This document shows, in pieces, positions 16,200 through 25,748 of a stretch of 64,000 bases of DNA. A program made the position numbers and the translations under genes. Location of the stretch: positions 744,001-808,000 of the forward strand of contig NZ_JAGTTN010000001.1 of NCBI RefSeq assembly GCF_020682705.1, in the 5' to 3' direction. Each line of letters begins with the position of its first letter. Position 1 is the first letter of the stretch. Source of the stretch: Microbacterium allomyrinae (lineage in GTDB: Bacteria > Actinomycetota > Actinomycetes > Actinomycetales > Microbacteriaceae). A model generated the notes under the pieces. The model had not been told where the DNA came from. It did not search any database and was given only the letters and a program-made list of their open reading frames with translations.

Positions 16200-16696
16200 C
16201 GGCGGACTCCTGCCTTCTCGAGCACACGGCCGACGAAATCCTCGGTGCGACGTCGGGTTCCGTCGATCTTGCGGTCCACGCTCGCGCGCACCTCGTTGGG
16301 CGCGAGCGGCGCGGCCAGCCGCACGGTCTCGTGGCACGACAGATCGGTGCAGATGTAGGTGCCCACGCTGTCGCCGTGGTCCCCCGCCGCGCCGGCTTTG
16401 CGCGCGGTGAACAGTGACACCTGATCGGCGGGCTGCATGGTGTGGCAGAGGTTGCACATCGCCGATCGCGCGTGCGACGACCCGTCGGCGGCGCGGAGAA
16501 CGACACCGGTCGGCTCGCCGTCGATCTCGGCGACGACATAGCCGCGGCCGCGAGTGCGGGGGTCGCGCCAGGCCAGGAAGTCCAGGTGGTCCCAGTCGGC
16601 GAGCACGAAGTCGGCAGGCAGCGCGACGAGCCTGAGCTCGTCGGGTGAGGCGTTGACGAACGACGAACGCACATCTTCTTCGGTCAGTGGGCGCAT
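16196..16696 (-). CDS. FBP-domain protein with treble-clef zinc finger
   Basis: The 166-residue protein has four Cys in two pairs, CNLC (about residue 83) and CTDLSC, arranged like the C-terminal zinc finger of FusB/FBP elongation-factor-G-binding proteins. In FusB that finger contacts EF-G and frees stalled ribosomes; here this role is inference from family only. Start at ATG 16696, fixed by AGGAGG five bases upstream; a TAGACT -10 box lies about 20 bases further back. It is the first gene of a two-gene unit with the sugar kinase. Confidence 0.8.
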   Translation of the reverse strand: MRPLTEEDVRSSFVNASPDELRLVALPADFVLADWDHLDFLAWRDPRTRGRGYVVAEIDGEPTGVVLRAADGSSHARSAMCNLCHTMQPADQVSLFTARKAGAAGDHGDSVGTYICTDLSCHETVRLAAPLAPNEVRASVDRKIDGTRRRTEDFVGRVLEKAGVRR

Positions 16697-16795
16697 GGCA
16701 CCTCCTCGCGGACCCAGTCTACGAATGACGGGTACCTCTGCCACCCCGCACCCCACGAGCCCGCACCGTCGATCGGCTCGGGACGGCCGAACCGG

Positions 16796-17584
16796 TCAGT
16801 CCCAGCCGAGCCGCATCGCGACGGCATCGGCCGCGCGGGAGGGGAACTCGTCCCACCCGGGCTCCAGGATTTCGCGGGTCAGCCGGAACAAGGCATGGGC
16901 GGCGTCCTGGACCGGAAGATCCAGCGCTGCGGCGATGCCCGCACCCCACTCCGGGAAGTCGCGCTCGAAGCGGCGCACGGGGTCGATGGTGTCGCGAAGC
17001 GAGGTGGATGCCGAGGCGAAGCGTCCGCGGATCGCCCGTACGAGCAGCTGGGTCGCCCACACCCGGATGAACGCATTGCCGTTCAGCGCCTCGCCTCGGC
17101 GCACGCGGCCGACCCCGATGAGCAGCTTCACGAGCACGAGGCGCACGTCGTTCCCGGGATCGAATCGATCGCCCGCGGCAGCGCGATCACGAGACTCGGC
17201 GATGAGCGCCGCGGTCGTTCCGCTCTCGTCGTCGACGGTGATCGTCGCGTCGCCCGCGAGCGCGCCGGCGAGCTCGGCGGCGTCAGAGAACGCGAACTCG
17301 AAGACGTGTCCGTCGTCGTACACTGCGGCGAAGCCGATCTCTCCTTCTCGCGCGGTGAGCACCAACCGGTCCTGCTCGGGCAGCCACGACAGGTCGGGAC
17401 GGATCTCGGGCCCGCGACCATCCTCGACGAGCGCGAAGAAGTCGTGATCCGACCACTCGTCTCGTCGTGACTTCGCCTCGTCCGACGCGGAGCCGAGCAG
17501 CACGAGGCCGATGAGATCTTCGCGGCCCTCCACTCCCGCGGTGAGGCCCTCGCTGAGCGCCTGGAAGCGCTCGGGAGACGTCAT
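16796..17584 (-). CDS. nucleotidyltransferase-like protein
   Basis: The 262-residue protein has the nucleotidyltransferase start LIGLVLLGSASDEAKSRRDE followed by WSDHDFFALVED, giving the GS and the DxD metal-binding residues (about 43-65). The rest is alpha-helical, as in aminoglycoside adenylyltransferase relatives (AadE/LinB type). No drug can be predicted. The ATG overlaps the stop of the cytosolic GH13 gene, so it is the last gene of the maltodextrin operon; a link to sugar metabolism is unexplained. Confidence 0.7.
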   Translation of the reverse strand: MTSPERFQALSEGLTAGVEGREDLIGLVLLGSASDEAKSRRDEWSDHDFFALVEDGRGPEIRPDLSWLPEQDRLVLTAREGEIGFAAVYDDGHVFEFAFSDAAELAGALAGDATITVDDESGTTAALIAESRDRAAAGDRFDPGNDVRLVLVKLLIGVGRVRRGEALNGNAFIRVWATQLLVRAIRGRFASASTSLRDTIDPVRRFERDFPEWGAGIAAALDLPVQDAAHALFRLTREILEPGWDEFPSRAADAVAMRLGWD

Positions 17585-19494
17585 CGCGCCGCGGCGTCTG
17601 GCACGGCGCCCTCGGGCGCCGTCACGCCGGGCAGGGTCCATGCCGCGAATGCGGGGCCGTCAGCCGTCACCAGCACGGAGCCGTCGGCCGAGACCGCGAG
17701 CGTCGCGTCGCCGACGACGGCCTGGGCGGCCTCCGCGCCCGCGAGCGCACCGGCCGGGATCTCGGCATCCGCGTCGCCCTTCGTCGCCAGCACGAGGACG
17801 CTCTCGTCCGACGACTCGCGCACGAACACCACCGTCTCGTCGTCGACGTGCAGCCACCGCAGTCCGCCGGTGGCCAGCACGGGGTAGTCGCGGCGGAGGC
17901 CGACGAGGTCACGGTAGAGCGCGATGCGCGCCGCGACCTCGGGCTCGCTCTGGGCGCCCCACGGGATCGGCGTGCGACTGGATTCGCCGTCTGCACCGGT
18001 GAGGCCGAACTCGTCGCCGGCGAACACGACCGGCACTCCGGGCAGCGTCATCGACAGGCCCACGGCGACCGGGATCGTGCCCGGCGCCGCGTTCGTCGCG
18101 AAGCGTGCCGTGTCGTGGGTGTCGAGCGGCTGCATGTTGCCCAGGCGCACGCGCCACGGGATTCCTGCGGTGAACTGCACCACGGCGTCGACGAACTGCG
18201 CGGCGGTGTAGCGCGGGATGCCACCGACCGGCTGCGTGAAGAACCATGGCTCGGTGACCTCGTCGCCGTTCGCGTCGAGGTACGGCGTGCCGGCCGGCTC
18301 GCTCAGCCAGCCCCACACCGGACGGGTGAAGCTCGGATAAGTCATCGCCCCGTGCCAGCCATCTCCCTGCAGATCGCTGGCGGCGTCATTGGTCGACTCG
18401 CCGAGCAGGATCGTGTCGGGATTGATCTCGAGCATGGTCTTCAGCAGCAGTGTGCGAACCTCCTGGTTGAGGTCGACGGCTCCGAGGCGCCCCGTCATGT
18501 TGGCGACGTCGATGCGCCATCCGTCGGCGCCGAACGGCGGCTTGAGCCACATCGCGACGATGGAGTCCTCACCCTCGATGAAGCGGTTGCGGAGCTCTTG
18601 CGACGACCAGTCGAACTTCGGCAGGCTCTCGTAGCCGAGCCACGACTCGTAGCGGGTGTTCGCATCGTCGGTGAAGTAGTAGAACTCCTCTTCCGGCGCA
18701 CCCGGATGCCCGAGCGCCGCCTGGAACCACTCGTGGCGATCCCCGGAGTGGTTGCTGGTGAGATCGCCGATCACGCGGATGCCACGCGCATGCGCTGCGG
18801 CGATGAGTCGCGCGTACGCCTCGTCGCCACCCAGCAGGGGGTCGACGTGGTCGAAGCTCGAAGCGTCGTAGCGATGGTTGGAGGCCGCCGGGAACACCGG
18901 CGTCAGGTAGAGCAGATTCACGCCGAGCGAGACGAGGTGGTCGAGCTTGTCGATCACGCCGTCGAGGTCGCCGCCGTAGAACTGTCGCGAACGCGCCGGC
19001 ATGACCGGGTCGACCTGGTCGTCCCATGATGCGGGGATCGCCCACTCGGGCGTCGGACGCTCATCGGCCTGAGCGGAGCGGGCGAACCGGTCGGGGAACA
19101 CCTGGTACATCACGGCGTCGTACAGCCACGCGGGGGGTGCGGGATTCGCGACCAGGGCGAAGTCCTCGGCATCGAGCGTCTCGATCGTGTGCAGCCCGGA
19201 CTGGTTGAGCCACTCCACCCGCCCGTCCTCATGCAGGAGCAGGAACCGGTACCCGTGGCGCGGGTTGCGCACGGTGACCGGGGCTTCCCACCAGTCCCAC
19301 CCGTCCACCGACCCGATGGGCGTCGCGTCTGTCCATTCCGGTTCATGGTCGGGGTTCGACCGCGTCCGCACCGCGGCGAGCGATCCGTACCCCGAAGGCA
19401 CACGCAATCGCACGGCGACCACGTCGCCGAGTGACGGTGAGTGGTTCGACACATACAACGGCGAACCGTCGTGGTGGGGCAACAGACTCGTCAT
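17581..19494 (-). CDS. cytosolic GH13 maltodextrin hydrolase (neopullulanase/cyclomaltodextrinase-like)
   Basis: The 637-residue enzyme has no signal peptide. An N-terminal beta domain of about 120 residues resembles CBM34. The GH13 barrel follows with its four regions: DLTSNH (about 242), WRIDVANM with the nucleophile Asp (about 325), GEST with the acid Glu (about 363) and DTHDTARF (about 455). CBM34-type GH13 enzymes hydrolyse cyclodextrins, pullulan or maltodextrins. Start at ATG 19494, with AGGAAAGG upstream. It follows the secreted amylase by 70 bases and should break down imported oligosaccharides. Confidence 0.88.
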   Translation of the reverse strand: MTSLLPHHDGSPLYVSNHSPSLGDVVAVRLRVPSGYGSLAAVRTRSNPDHEPEWTDATPIGSVDGWDWWEAPVTVRNPRHGYRFLLLHEDGRVEWLNQSGLHTIETLDAEDFALVANPAPPAWLYDAVMYQVFPDRFARSAQADERPTPEWAIPASWDDQVDPVMPARSRQFYGGDLDGVIDKLDHLVSLGVNLLYLTPVFPAASNHRYDASSFDHVDPLLGGDEAYARLIAAAHARGIRVIGDLTSNHSGDRHEWFQAALGHPGAPEEEFYYFTDDANTRYESWLGYESLPKFDWSSQELRNRFIEGEDSIVAMWLKPPFGADGWRIDVANMTGRLGAVDLNQEVRTLLLKTMLEINPDTILLGESTNDAASDLQGDGWHGAMTYPSFTRPVWGWLSEPAGTPYLDANGDEVTEPWFFTQPVGGIPRYTAAQFVDAVVQFTAGIPWRVRLGNMQPLDTHDTARFATNAAPGTIPVAVGLSMTLPGVPVVFAGDEFGLTGADGESSRTPIPWGAQSEPEVAARIALYRDLVGLRRDYPVLATGGLRWLHVDDETVVFVRESSDESVLVLATKGDADAEIPAGALAGAEAAQAVVGDATLAVSADGSVLVTADGPAFAAWTLPGVTAPEGAVPDAAAR

Positions 19495-19564
19495 GCTCCG
19501 ACCTTTCCTGAGGGTGTCATGATCGCACGCGCAGACGACACGGCGAACAACGGATGCGCCGTCT

Positions 19565-21046
19565 TCAGCGCTGCGAACCCAGATGAATCGCAGCCGCCGT
19601 GAGAGGGGCGAGGGAGAACCGGGCAACGCCGTCGGCGACGGTGTAGGTCGTGCCGCGGCATCCGCTGTCGATCACGGCGTCGCGACCGCCGGTGATCGCA
19701 TCGCAGTAGTCCCCCGCGGGCATCGACGTCGGAATCTCGATGGCGATGTCGTCGTCGCCCGCGTTGACGGCGACGACACCGCGACCCTCGCGCTCGAACC
19801 CGTAGGCGGAGCCCGCCTCGACGCCGCGCAGCCGCGCGGCATCCGATGCCACGGCTCGAAACTCGAGCATTCCGGCGATCGCCGTCCACGACTGCACGCA
19901 CGTGCGCTCGCCGTCGAGGTACGAATCTGCCGGCCCGGTCGCTCCCTCGCACGACGCGGGCAGCACGGCGCCCTCGGCATCGGCGGGCGCACCGGCGTCG
20001 CGGTCGGTGAACGCGTACCCCGAGAACACGACCGGGGTTCCGTAGTCGTCGGCGAGCATCAGCGCGTTCGCGATGACGTAGAGCGGGCCGTCCTTGTAGG
20101 TGACGGCGGCCTCGCCGCGTTCGGTGTCGTGATTGTCCACGAACACGACGGCCTTGTCGGCCGGCACCAGCAGAGGCCGGTCGCCTTCCAGCACCGGATC
20201 GGCGAACGCGGCGCTCTGGACCTGGGGCCCGAGATCGCGCGGGTAGCTGAACTCGAACACCTCGCCGAATCCGGTGTACTCCTCGGGCTGCACGGGTTCG
20301 CGCGCGCCGCCACGGATCACCTCGCTGACGATCCGCGTGCCTTCCGGCAGTTCTCCGACGATCGCCTGGACGTCGTCCGCGGCCATGTGCTTTGCCGCAT
20401 CGATGCGGAACCCGGCGACTCCCAGCGACAGCAGATCGTCGAGATACGTCACGATCGTCTCGCGCACGTGAGGGCTCGACGTGTCGAGATCGGCAAGGTT
20501 GACGAGCTCGCACGTCTGCACCTGCTCGCGGGACGTGTAGTCGACGATGTCGTCGCCCTGCGCCAGCCCGCAGTGGTGGAAGTCGTCCGCGCCGTAGAGC
20601 CCGGGGTATTCATAGTGCGCGTAGGGCGTGCCCGCGAACCCGGTGCCCGCGGCATCCTGCCCGGTCATGTGATTGATCACGGCGTCGGCGATCACGTCGA
20701 CCCCGGCGGCGTCGCAGCGCATCACCATGTCGGCGAAGTCGTCCCGTGTCCCGAGCCGCGAGTCGAGGTCGTACCCCACCGGCTGGTACGACGCCCACCA
20801 CTCGTCGCGCGCGATGGATTCGTTCGGCGGCGACGTCTGCACCCATGAGAACCCACTCGGGCCCAGCGTCGCCTCGCATTCATCGGCGATCGACGACCAC
20901 GGCAGCTGAAAGAGCTGGATGCCGACGTCGGGCGTCGCGCGCTGCGCCGCGGCCTGGGGCGCACAACCCGTCAGCACCGCGGCGATCGCGATCGCGAGTA
21001 CGCCCAGCCGACCCCGGCTGATGCCGGAGCGAGAGGGACGCGGCAT
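19565..21046 (-). CDS. secreted alpha-amylase lipoprotein (GH13)
   Basis: The 493-residue protein starts with a lipoprotein signal: a basic start, AIAIAAVLTGC lipobox, Cys about residue 28. The GH13 regions are DAVINH (about 122), GFRIDAAKH (about 213), EVIRGG with the acid Glu (about 240) and FVDNHD (about 301), then a C-terminal beta domain. The set is that of animal/bacterial-type alpha-amylases. It should sit on the outside of the membrane and cut starch into maltodextrins for MalEFG. It begins 7 bases after malG. Confidence 0.9.
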   Translation of the reverse strand: MPRPSRSGISRGRLGVLAIAIAAVLTGCAPQAAAQRATPDVGIQLFQLPWSSIADECEATLGPSGFSWVQTSPPNESIARDEWWASYQPVGYDLDSRLGTRDDFADMVMRCDAAGVDVIADAVINHMTGQDAAGTGFAGTPYAHYEYPGLYGADDFHHCGLAQGDDIVDYTSREQVQTCELVNLADLDTSSPHVRETIVTYLDDLLSLGVAGFRIDAAKHMAADDVQAIVGELPEGTRIVSEVIRGGAREPVQPEEYTGFGEVFEFSYPRDLGPQVQSAAFADPVLEGDRPLLVPADKAVVFVDNHDTERGEAAVTYKDGPLYVIANALMLADDYGTPVVFSGYAFTDRDAGAPADAEGAVLPASCEGATGPADSYLDGERTCVQSWTAIAGMLEFRAVASDAARLRGVEAGSAYGFEREGRGVVAVNAGDDDIAIEIPTSMPAGDYCDAITGGRDAVIDSGCRGTTYTVADGVARFSLAPLTAAAIHLGSQR

Positions 21047-21053
21047 CCCTCGA

Positions 21054-21986
21054 TCAGCCCTTCGTTGCGCCCGCGGTGAGCCCGCCGACGATGTACTTCT
21101 GGAGCAGGAGGAACAGCACCACGACCGGGATCGCCGCCATCACGGCACCCGCCGAGAACGCAGCCCAGTCCGCGTAGCGCGGATTCGAGACGAGCTTGGT
21201 GAGGCCGACGACGAGGGTCTGCTTCTCGGGGTCGATCAGCATGACGCTGGCGATCACGTACTCGTTGACGATTCCGATGAACGACAGCAGGCCCACGACG
21301 GCAAGGATCGGCGCGACCAGTCGGAGGATGATCGTGAAGAAGATGCGGGCGTGGCCTGCACCATCGATCTTGGCCGCCTCGTCGAGTTCTCTGGGGATCG
21401 TGTTGAAGAACCCGTACATGAGGTAGGTGTTCACGCCCAGCGCTCCGCCGAGGTAGATGAGGATCAGGCCGCTGAGCGTGTTGAGACCGATCGCCGGGAA
21501 CCAGTCACCGATCGCGCTCATCATGAGGAAGATCGCGACCACGGCGAGCAGCTGCGGGAACATCTGGACGACGACGATGGTGACCAGGCCCACGCGGCGA
21601 CCGCTGAACCGCATGCGCGAGAACGCATACGCGGCCAGGGCTCCGATGAAGACCATCGTGAACCCGGTGATCGTCGCGACGAGCAGCGTGTTCAGGAACC
21701 ACATCGGATATGGCACCGCGGGATCGGTCAGGATGCGCACATACGCGTCGAATCCGACCTGCGAGAACAGCGCGTTGGAGCCGGTCAGCGTGCCGCGCGG
21801 ATTCAACGATGCCGACAGGACGTACAGCAGCGGGAAGATCGCGAAGATCGAGACGACGATCGCGACGACGTGGCGCCAGCCGGTGTCGCCGAACCACTTG
21901 CCGAACGTGCGGCGTCGGGGCTTATCGTGCCGGACCTCGTCCGGGACGATGGCGGTGCGGTCTTCGAGGAGAGCGCTCTGGGTCAT
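21054..21986 (-). CDS. malG: maltodextrin ABC transporter permease MalG
   Basis: The 310-residue permease has about six membrane helices and the cytosolic EAA loop EAAKIDGAGHARIFFTIILR (about 205-224) that contacts the ATPase. The C-terminus LQKYIVGGLTAGATKG is typical of MalG. One base separates its ATG from the malF stop. The ATPase (MsiK/MalK type) is not in the window, as is usual in actinobacteria where one ATPase serves several importers. Confidence 0.92.
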   Translation of the reverse strand: MTQSALLEDRTAIVPDEVRHDKPRRRTFGKWFGDTGWRHVVAIVVSIFAIFPLLYVLSASLNPRGTLTGSNALFSQVGFDAYVRILTDPAVPYPMWFLNTLLVATITGFTMVFIGALAAYAFSRMRFSGRRVGLVTIVVVQMFPQLLAVVAIFLMMSAIGDWFPAIGLNTLSGLILIYLGGALGVNTYLMYGFFNTIPRELDEAAKIDGAGHARIFFTIILRLVAPILAVVGLLSFIGIVNEYVIASVMLIDPEKQTLVVGLTKLVSNPRYADWAAFSAGAVMAAIPVVVLFLLLQKYIVGGLTAGATKG

Positions 21987-21987
21987 G

Positions 21988-23607
21988 TCAGTTCAACTCC
22001 TCGAGGGCCTTGGTCTTGCGGAAGCTGATGATCGAGATGACCGCGACCACGATGAAGATCAGGATCGTGAACGCCGAAGCCAGACCGTAGTCACGGTTCT
22101 GCCCGGTGAAGGCGACCTTGTAGACCATCGAGATGAGCAGGTCGGTGTGGCCGACGGGTATCGATACGTCTTCGAAGCGTGGCCCACCGCCGGTGAGCAT
22201 GTAGATCAGATTGAAGTTGTTGAAGTTGAAGGCGAACGACGCGATGAGCAGGGGCGTCACGGTCACCAGCAGCAGCGGCAGCTTGATGCGACGGAAGATC
22301 TGCCACGGGTTGGCACCATCCATGACGCCGGCCTCGTTGACCTCTTCGGGGATGCCCTGGAGTGCCCCCAGGCAGACGAGGAACATGTACGGGAAGCCGA
22401 GCCAGAGGTTCACGAGCAGGATCGAGAACTTCGCGAGCACAGGGTCGGTCAGCCACGGGATCTCGGCGCCGTTGAACAGCACCTGGTTGATGAACCCGAA
22501 GCTCTTGTTCATCATGCCCGCCCAGATGAGGGCCGACAGGAACGCCGGGAACGCGTACGGCAGGATAAGCATGATCCGGTAGCCGTTCTTGAACCGCATT
22601 CGCTTGCTCTGGAACACCAGCGCCAGAAGCAGTCCGAGGAAGAACGTCGTGGCGACGGACAGCGCAGCGAAGACGAAGGTCCATGCCGTGACGGCGACGA
22701 GCGGGCCTCGGATCTCAGTGTCGGTGAGGGCGCGCACGAAGTTGTCGAAGCCGACGAAGACCTGCCAGCCCGGGAGCAGCTGCTCGCCGGACGCGGATGT
22801 GAATGCGCCCTCGCCGTTGTCGACGTAGACCGTGCCGGTGGTGGTGTCGGTCATGGTGTCGGCCACGGGGTCGTACTCGAGCGTCGAGGTGTAGAGGTAC
22901 CCCTTCTGCCCGTCCTGCGTGCGGATGGCCCCGTCGTTGGGGTCGTCGGTGTACGCGACGGCGAGCTGCTCGACGTCGGTGCTGCGCTGCAGCACCTCGG
23001 CGAACGACAGCGTGGTCCAGCCGTCGACCGCGACACCCTTTCCGCCTTCCATCGTCGCATCGACGGATTCGAGCGGCTGCGTGTTAGTGCCGAGCGAGAC
23101 GTCGCCATCGGTCGGGTCGGTGACGAGCAGTCCGAGTTCGTTGAAGCGCTCGACGACGGCCACGTCGAACGTCGGCGAGTCATCGACCCGGACCAGCGAC
23201 GACCGCATGAGCGAGGCGACGGCCTGGTCCTTCGAGCCGTTGTGCCCGGTGCCGTAGTTCGTGAAGCCGATATAGGCGGTGTAGCTGAGCGTGAAGATCT
23301 GGAAGACGATGAGCAGGATGATGCCCGGCGTCAGGTACTTCGCAGGGATCTTCGTGCGCGAGAAGTAGATCCAGTTGACGAGGATCGTGACCGCCGCGAC
23401 AAGGCTCAGCACCAGCCATTCGTTGTGCAGGAGGAGCACGAAAACCGCGTACACCGCGACGGCGTCGACGATCGCGAGCATCGCGATCTTCAACAGCAGC
23501 CAGCGGGTCTTTCCGCCGGCGGCGTCGGCGATGCGGGTGGCGCTGCGCTGCTTGCGGGTTTGCGGCGGGGACTTCTCACCTGTCGGGGTGGTGAGGGTGT
23601 CGGTCAT
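21988..23607 (-). CDS. malF: maltodextrin ABC transporter permease MalF
   Basis: The 539-residue permease has N-terminal helices, a large extracytoplasmic insert of about 180 residues (about 115-290) as in MalF, and an EAA loop NEAGVMDGANPWQIFRRIKL near residue 440. The insert contacts the binding protein in the E. coli system. The gene lies 82 bases after malE; a strong hairpin is in that gap. Confidence 0.92.
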   Translation of the reverse strand: MTDTLTTPTGEKSPPQTRKQRSATRIADAAGGKTRWLLLKIAMLAIVDAVAVYAVFVLLLHNEWLVLSLVAAVTILVNWIYFSRTKIPAKYLTPGIILLIVFQIFTLSYTAYIGFTNYGTGHNGSKDQAVASLMRSSLVRVDDSPTFDVAVVERFNELGLLVTDPTDGDVSLGTNTQPLESVDATMEGGKGVAVDGWTTLSFAEVLQRSTDVEQLAVAYTDDPNDGAIRTQDGQKGYLYTSTLEYDPVADTMTDTTTGTVYVDNGEGAFTSASGEQLLPGWQVFVGFDNFVRALTDTEIRGPLVAVTAWTFVFAALSVATTFFLGLLLALVFQSKRMRFKNGYRIMLILPYAFPAFLSALIWAGMMNKSFGFINQVLFNGAEIPWLTDPVLAKFSILLVNLWLGFPYMFLVCLGALQGIPEEVNEAGVMDGANPWQIFRRIKLPLLLVTVTPLLIASFAFNFNNFNLIYMLTGGGPRFEDVSIPVGHTDLLISMVYKVAFTGQNRDYGLASAFTILIFIVVAVISIISFRKTKALEELN

Positions 23608-23626
23608 TGGTCGTCCTCATCATCGG

Positions 23627-23660
23627 GACCGGGACGGATGCCGTGGCATCCGTCCCGGTC
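23627..23660. promoter_or_regulatory. perfect hairpin between malE and malF
   Basis: Sixteen bases (23627-23642) are exactly complementary to 23645-23660, with GT between. In the mRNA this forms a very stable stem just after malE. Comparable hairpins between a binding-protein gene and its permease genes stabilise the upstream mRNA and lower permease output. There is no T-run, so full termination is unlikely. Confidence 0.75.
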
Positions 23661-23689
23661 GCCTTTCGCGGTCGCGAGACCGCAGTGTC

Positions 23690-24916
23690 TTACTGGATTG
23701 CGGCGCTCACGTCATCGGTGAGCTTCTGCCACGTCGACGTCGGGTCGGCACCGTTGATGATGGCCGCCTCGGCGATACCCCAGTACTGCCAGACCGAACC
23801 CATGGCCGGGATCGCGGGCATCGGGACCGCGTCGGCGCCGACAGCCTGGAAGCCTGCGACGATCGGGTCGGCGGCAGCGGTGTCGGCAGCAGCCGTGAGA
23901 GCGGGCAGGACGTTGCCGGCCTCGAACAGCGAGAGCTGAACCTCTTCGGTGCCGATGTAGTTCACCAGGAAGTCGTTCGCCGCGACCTTGTTGTCGGACT
24001 CCGAGCTCACGAAGAAGCCCTTGACACCTGCGAACGGCTGAGCGGCGGCGTCGGTCGGGCTCGGGATCGAGTCGATCGCGACGTTGATGCCGGCATCGGT
24101 CGCCGCGCTGACGTTCCACGGACCGGTCAGCCAGAAGGCGGCCTCGCCCTCGAGGAACTTCGTCTTGGCGATGTCACCGTCGATGTCGGTGTTGAGGGTG
24201 CCCGCGGCGCCCTGGACGCCCAGCCAGTTGGCGAACTCGAAGCCGCCCTCGTTGCCGATCTGCAGGTCGGTGGGGTCGTAGCTGCCGTCGGCGTCGGTGC
24301 CGAACACCGGGGCGCCGAATGCCGTCTGGAACGGGTAGAGGTGGTACGGGTTGCCCTCGACGCCCTGCTCGACCACGAAGGGGGTCGCGAGGCCTGCGGC
24401 CGTGCCCTTGGCGATCATGTCGTCGAAGCTTGCCGCCGCCTCGGGGATGATGTCGGCGTTGCGGAGGACCGCGATGTTCTCGACCGCGTACGGGAGCATG
24501 TACGTGGTGCCCTCGTAGGTCGACGCCTGCAGCGCGACCGGGAGGTAGTCCTCGGACGTGTCGCCGAGCTCGATCGGCGCGACGACGCCGTTCGTCGACA
24601 GCTCACCGAGCCAGTCGTGGGCACCCATGACGACGTCCGGGCCCTTGCCGGTCGGCGCCTGCTGGATGAAGTCGTCCTTGATGGTGCTGTTGTCCTTGCC
24701 GACGATGTCGACCTTGACGCCGGTCTTCTCGGAGTAGGAGTCAGCCGCGCCCTGGAGCGCGTCGACGCGCTCCGAGTCGACCCATACGGTCAGTTCAGCC
24801 GACGCGTCGCCGTCTTCGGTCTCGGCGGGGGTGCCGCTGCCGGCGCAGCCGGCCAGAACGATCGAAGCGACGGCCAGGCCGCCGAAAGCGAGCCAGCTCT
24901 TCTTGTTCACCTTCAT
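23690..24916 (-). CDS. malE: maltodextrin-binding lipoprotein MalE
   Basis: The 408-residue extracellular binding protein has a lipoprotein signal (AVASIVLAGC, Cys about 24) followed by a Gly/Ser/Glu-rich spacer. ELTVWVDSERVDAL opens the mature fold and AFWLTGPWNVSA is typical of maltose-type binding proteins. It delivers maltodextrins to MalFG. The promoter with a LacI-type operator lies about 90-130 bases upstream, so it is the first gene of the six-gene operon ending at 16796. Confidence 0.92.
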   Translation of the reverse strand: MKVNKKSWLAFGGLAVASIVLAGCAGSGTPAETEDGDASAELTVWVDSERVDALQGAADSYSEKTGVKVDIVGKDNSTIKDDFIQQAPTGKGPDVVMGAHDWLGELSTNGVVAPIELGDTSEDYLPVALQASTYEGTTYMLPYAVENIAVLRNADIIPEAAASFDDMIAKGTAAGLATPFVVEQGVEGNPYHLYPFQTAFGAPVFGTDADGSYDPTDLQIGNEGGFEFANWLGVQGAAGTLNTDIDGDIAKTKFLEGEAAFWLTGPWNVSAATDAGINVAIDSIPSPTDAAAQPFAGVKGFFVSSESDNKVAANDFLVNYIGTEEVQLSLFEAGNVLPALTAAADTAAADPIVAGFQAVGADAVPMPAIPAMGSVWQYWGIAEAAIINGADPTSTWQKLTDDVSAAIQ

Positions 24917-25000
24917 CGGTGCAGTGCCTCTCTGGAGTACTGAGTGAGTTCGGCCGCGCTGCCGTTCGCGACAATGCGGGTTCGACTCTCGCCTGCGGAA

Positions 25001-25043
25001 TGCAAGCGCTTACATTCTTACCCGGCGGTGCCACATCTAGCAA
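25001..25043 (-). promoter_or_regulatory. malE promoter with LacI-type operator
   Basis: On the minus strand -35 TTGCTA (25043-25038) and -10 TAAGAA (25020-25015) are 17 bases apart. The palindrome TGTAAGCGCTTGCA (25014-25001), centred on AAGCGCTT, overlaps the expected transcription start. This is the classic LacI/MalR-family operator, so a sugar-responsive repressor should control the operon. A half-site CGCTTGCA is at 25096-25103. The regulator gene is not in the window. Confidence 0.75.
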
Positions 25044-25160
25044 CACGGCCGAACGATTGATATCTTGCCGTGATCAAATCGGGCCATCGTGGAATCGCTT
25101 GCAGTCACCTTCCCGACACGGCTCGGGCGCGGCATCCGCTCGGCGACTAAACTGCCCCGC

Positions 25161-25649
25161 ATGGCAGATTCCTCGTTCGACATCGTCAGCAAAGTCGACC
25201 ACCAGGAGGCCGAGAACGCCCTCAATCAAGCGCGCAAAGAGATCGAGCAGCGCTACGACTTCAAGGGGACCGGCGCTTCGGTCGAGTGGAGCGGCGAGTC
25301 GGTGCTCATCAAGGCGAGCAGCGAAGAGCGCGCGAAGGCCGTGCTCGACGTCTTCCAGTCGAAGCTCATCAAGCGCGGCATCTCGTTGAAGAGCCTGGAG
25401 TCGGGCGAACCCTTCGCGAGCGGCAAGGAGTACCGGATCGTCTCGACGATCAAGGACGGGATCTCGTCCGAGAACGCCAAGAAGATCAGCAAGCTGCTGC
25501 GCGACGAGGGCCCGAAGTCGGTGAAGTCGCAGATCCAGGGCGACGAGCTCCGCGTGCAGTCGAAGTCGCGCGACGACCTGCAGGAAGTGCAGCGGCTGCT
25601 CAAGGCCGCCGACCTCGAGGTCGATCTGCAGTTCATCAACTACCGCTGA
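25161..25649 (+). CDS. YajQ-family nucleotide-binding protein
   Basis: The 162-residue protein matches YajQ/UPF0234 over its whole length: [16 protein letters not shown] at the start, RYDFKGT, the GISLKSLE segment and [12 protein letters not shown] at the end. Some homologues bind cyclic di-GMP and others bind RNA or nucleotides. ATG 25161 is preceded by a TAAACT -10 box seven bases upstream and no RBS, so the message is probably leaderless. Confidence 0.9.
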   Translation: MADSSFDIVSKVDHQEAENALNQARKEIEQRYDFKGTGASVEWSGESVLIKASSEERAKAVLDVFQSKLIKRGISLKSLESGEPFASGKEYRIVSTIKDGISSENAKKISKLLRDEGPKSVKSQIQGDELRVQSKSRDDLQEVQRLLKAADLEVDLQFINYR

Positions 25650-25748
25650 CGCACGACGGCACCGCGCGGTCGGGTGAGGGCTGCAACGGGGTCGGTGGGA
25701 AAAGGAAGAGGTCGACGGTACGCCTGCTGAAGGCGCTGCCCCGTCCCC

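Noticed and set aside
21457..23721. A 754-codon open frame on the plus strand
   Set aside because: It is antisense to malF and malG and is rich in charged residues typical of antisense frames in GC-rich DNA.
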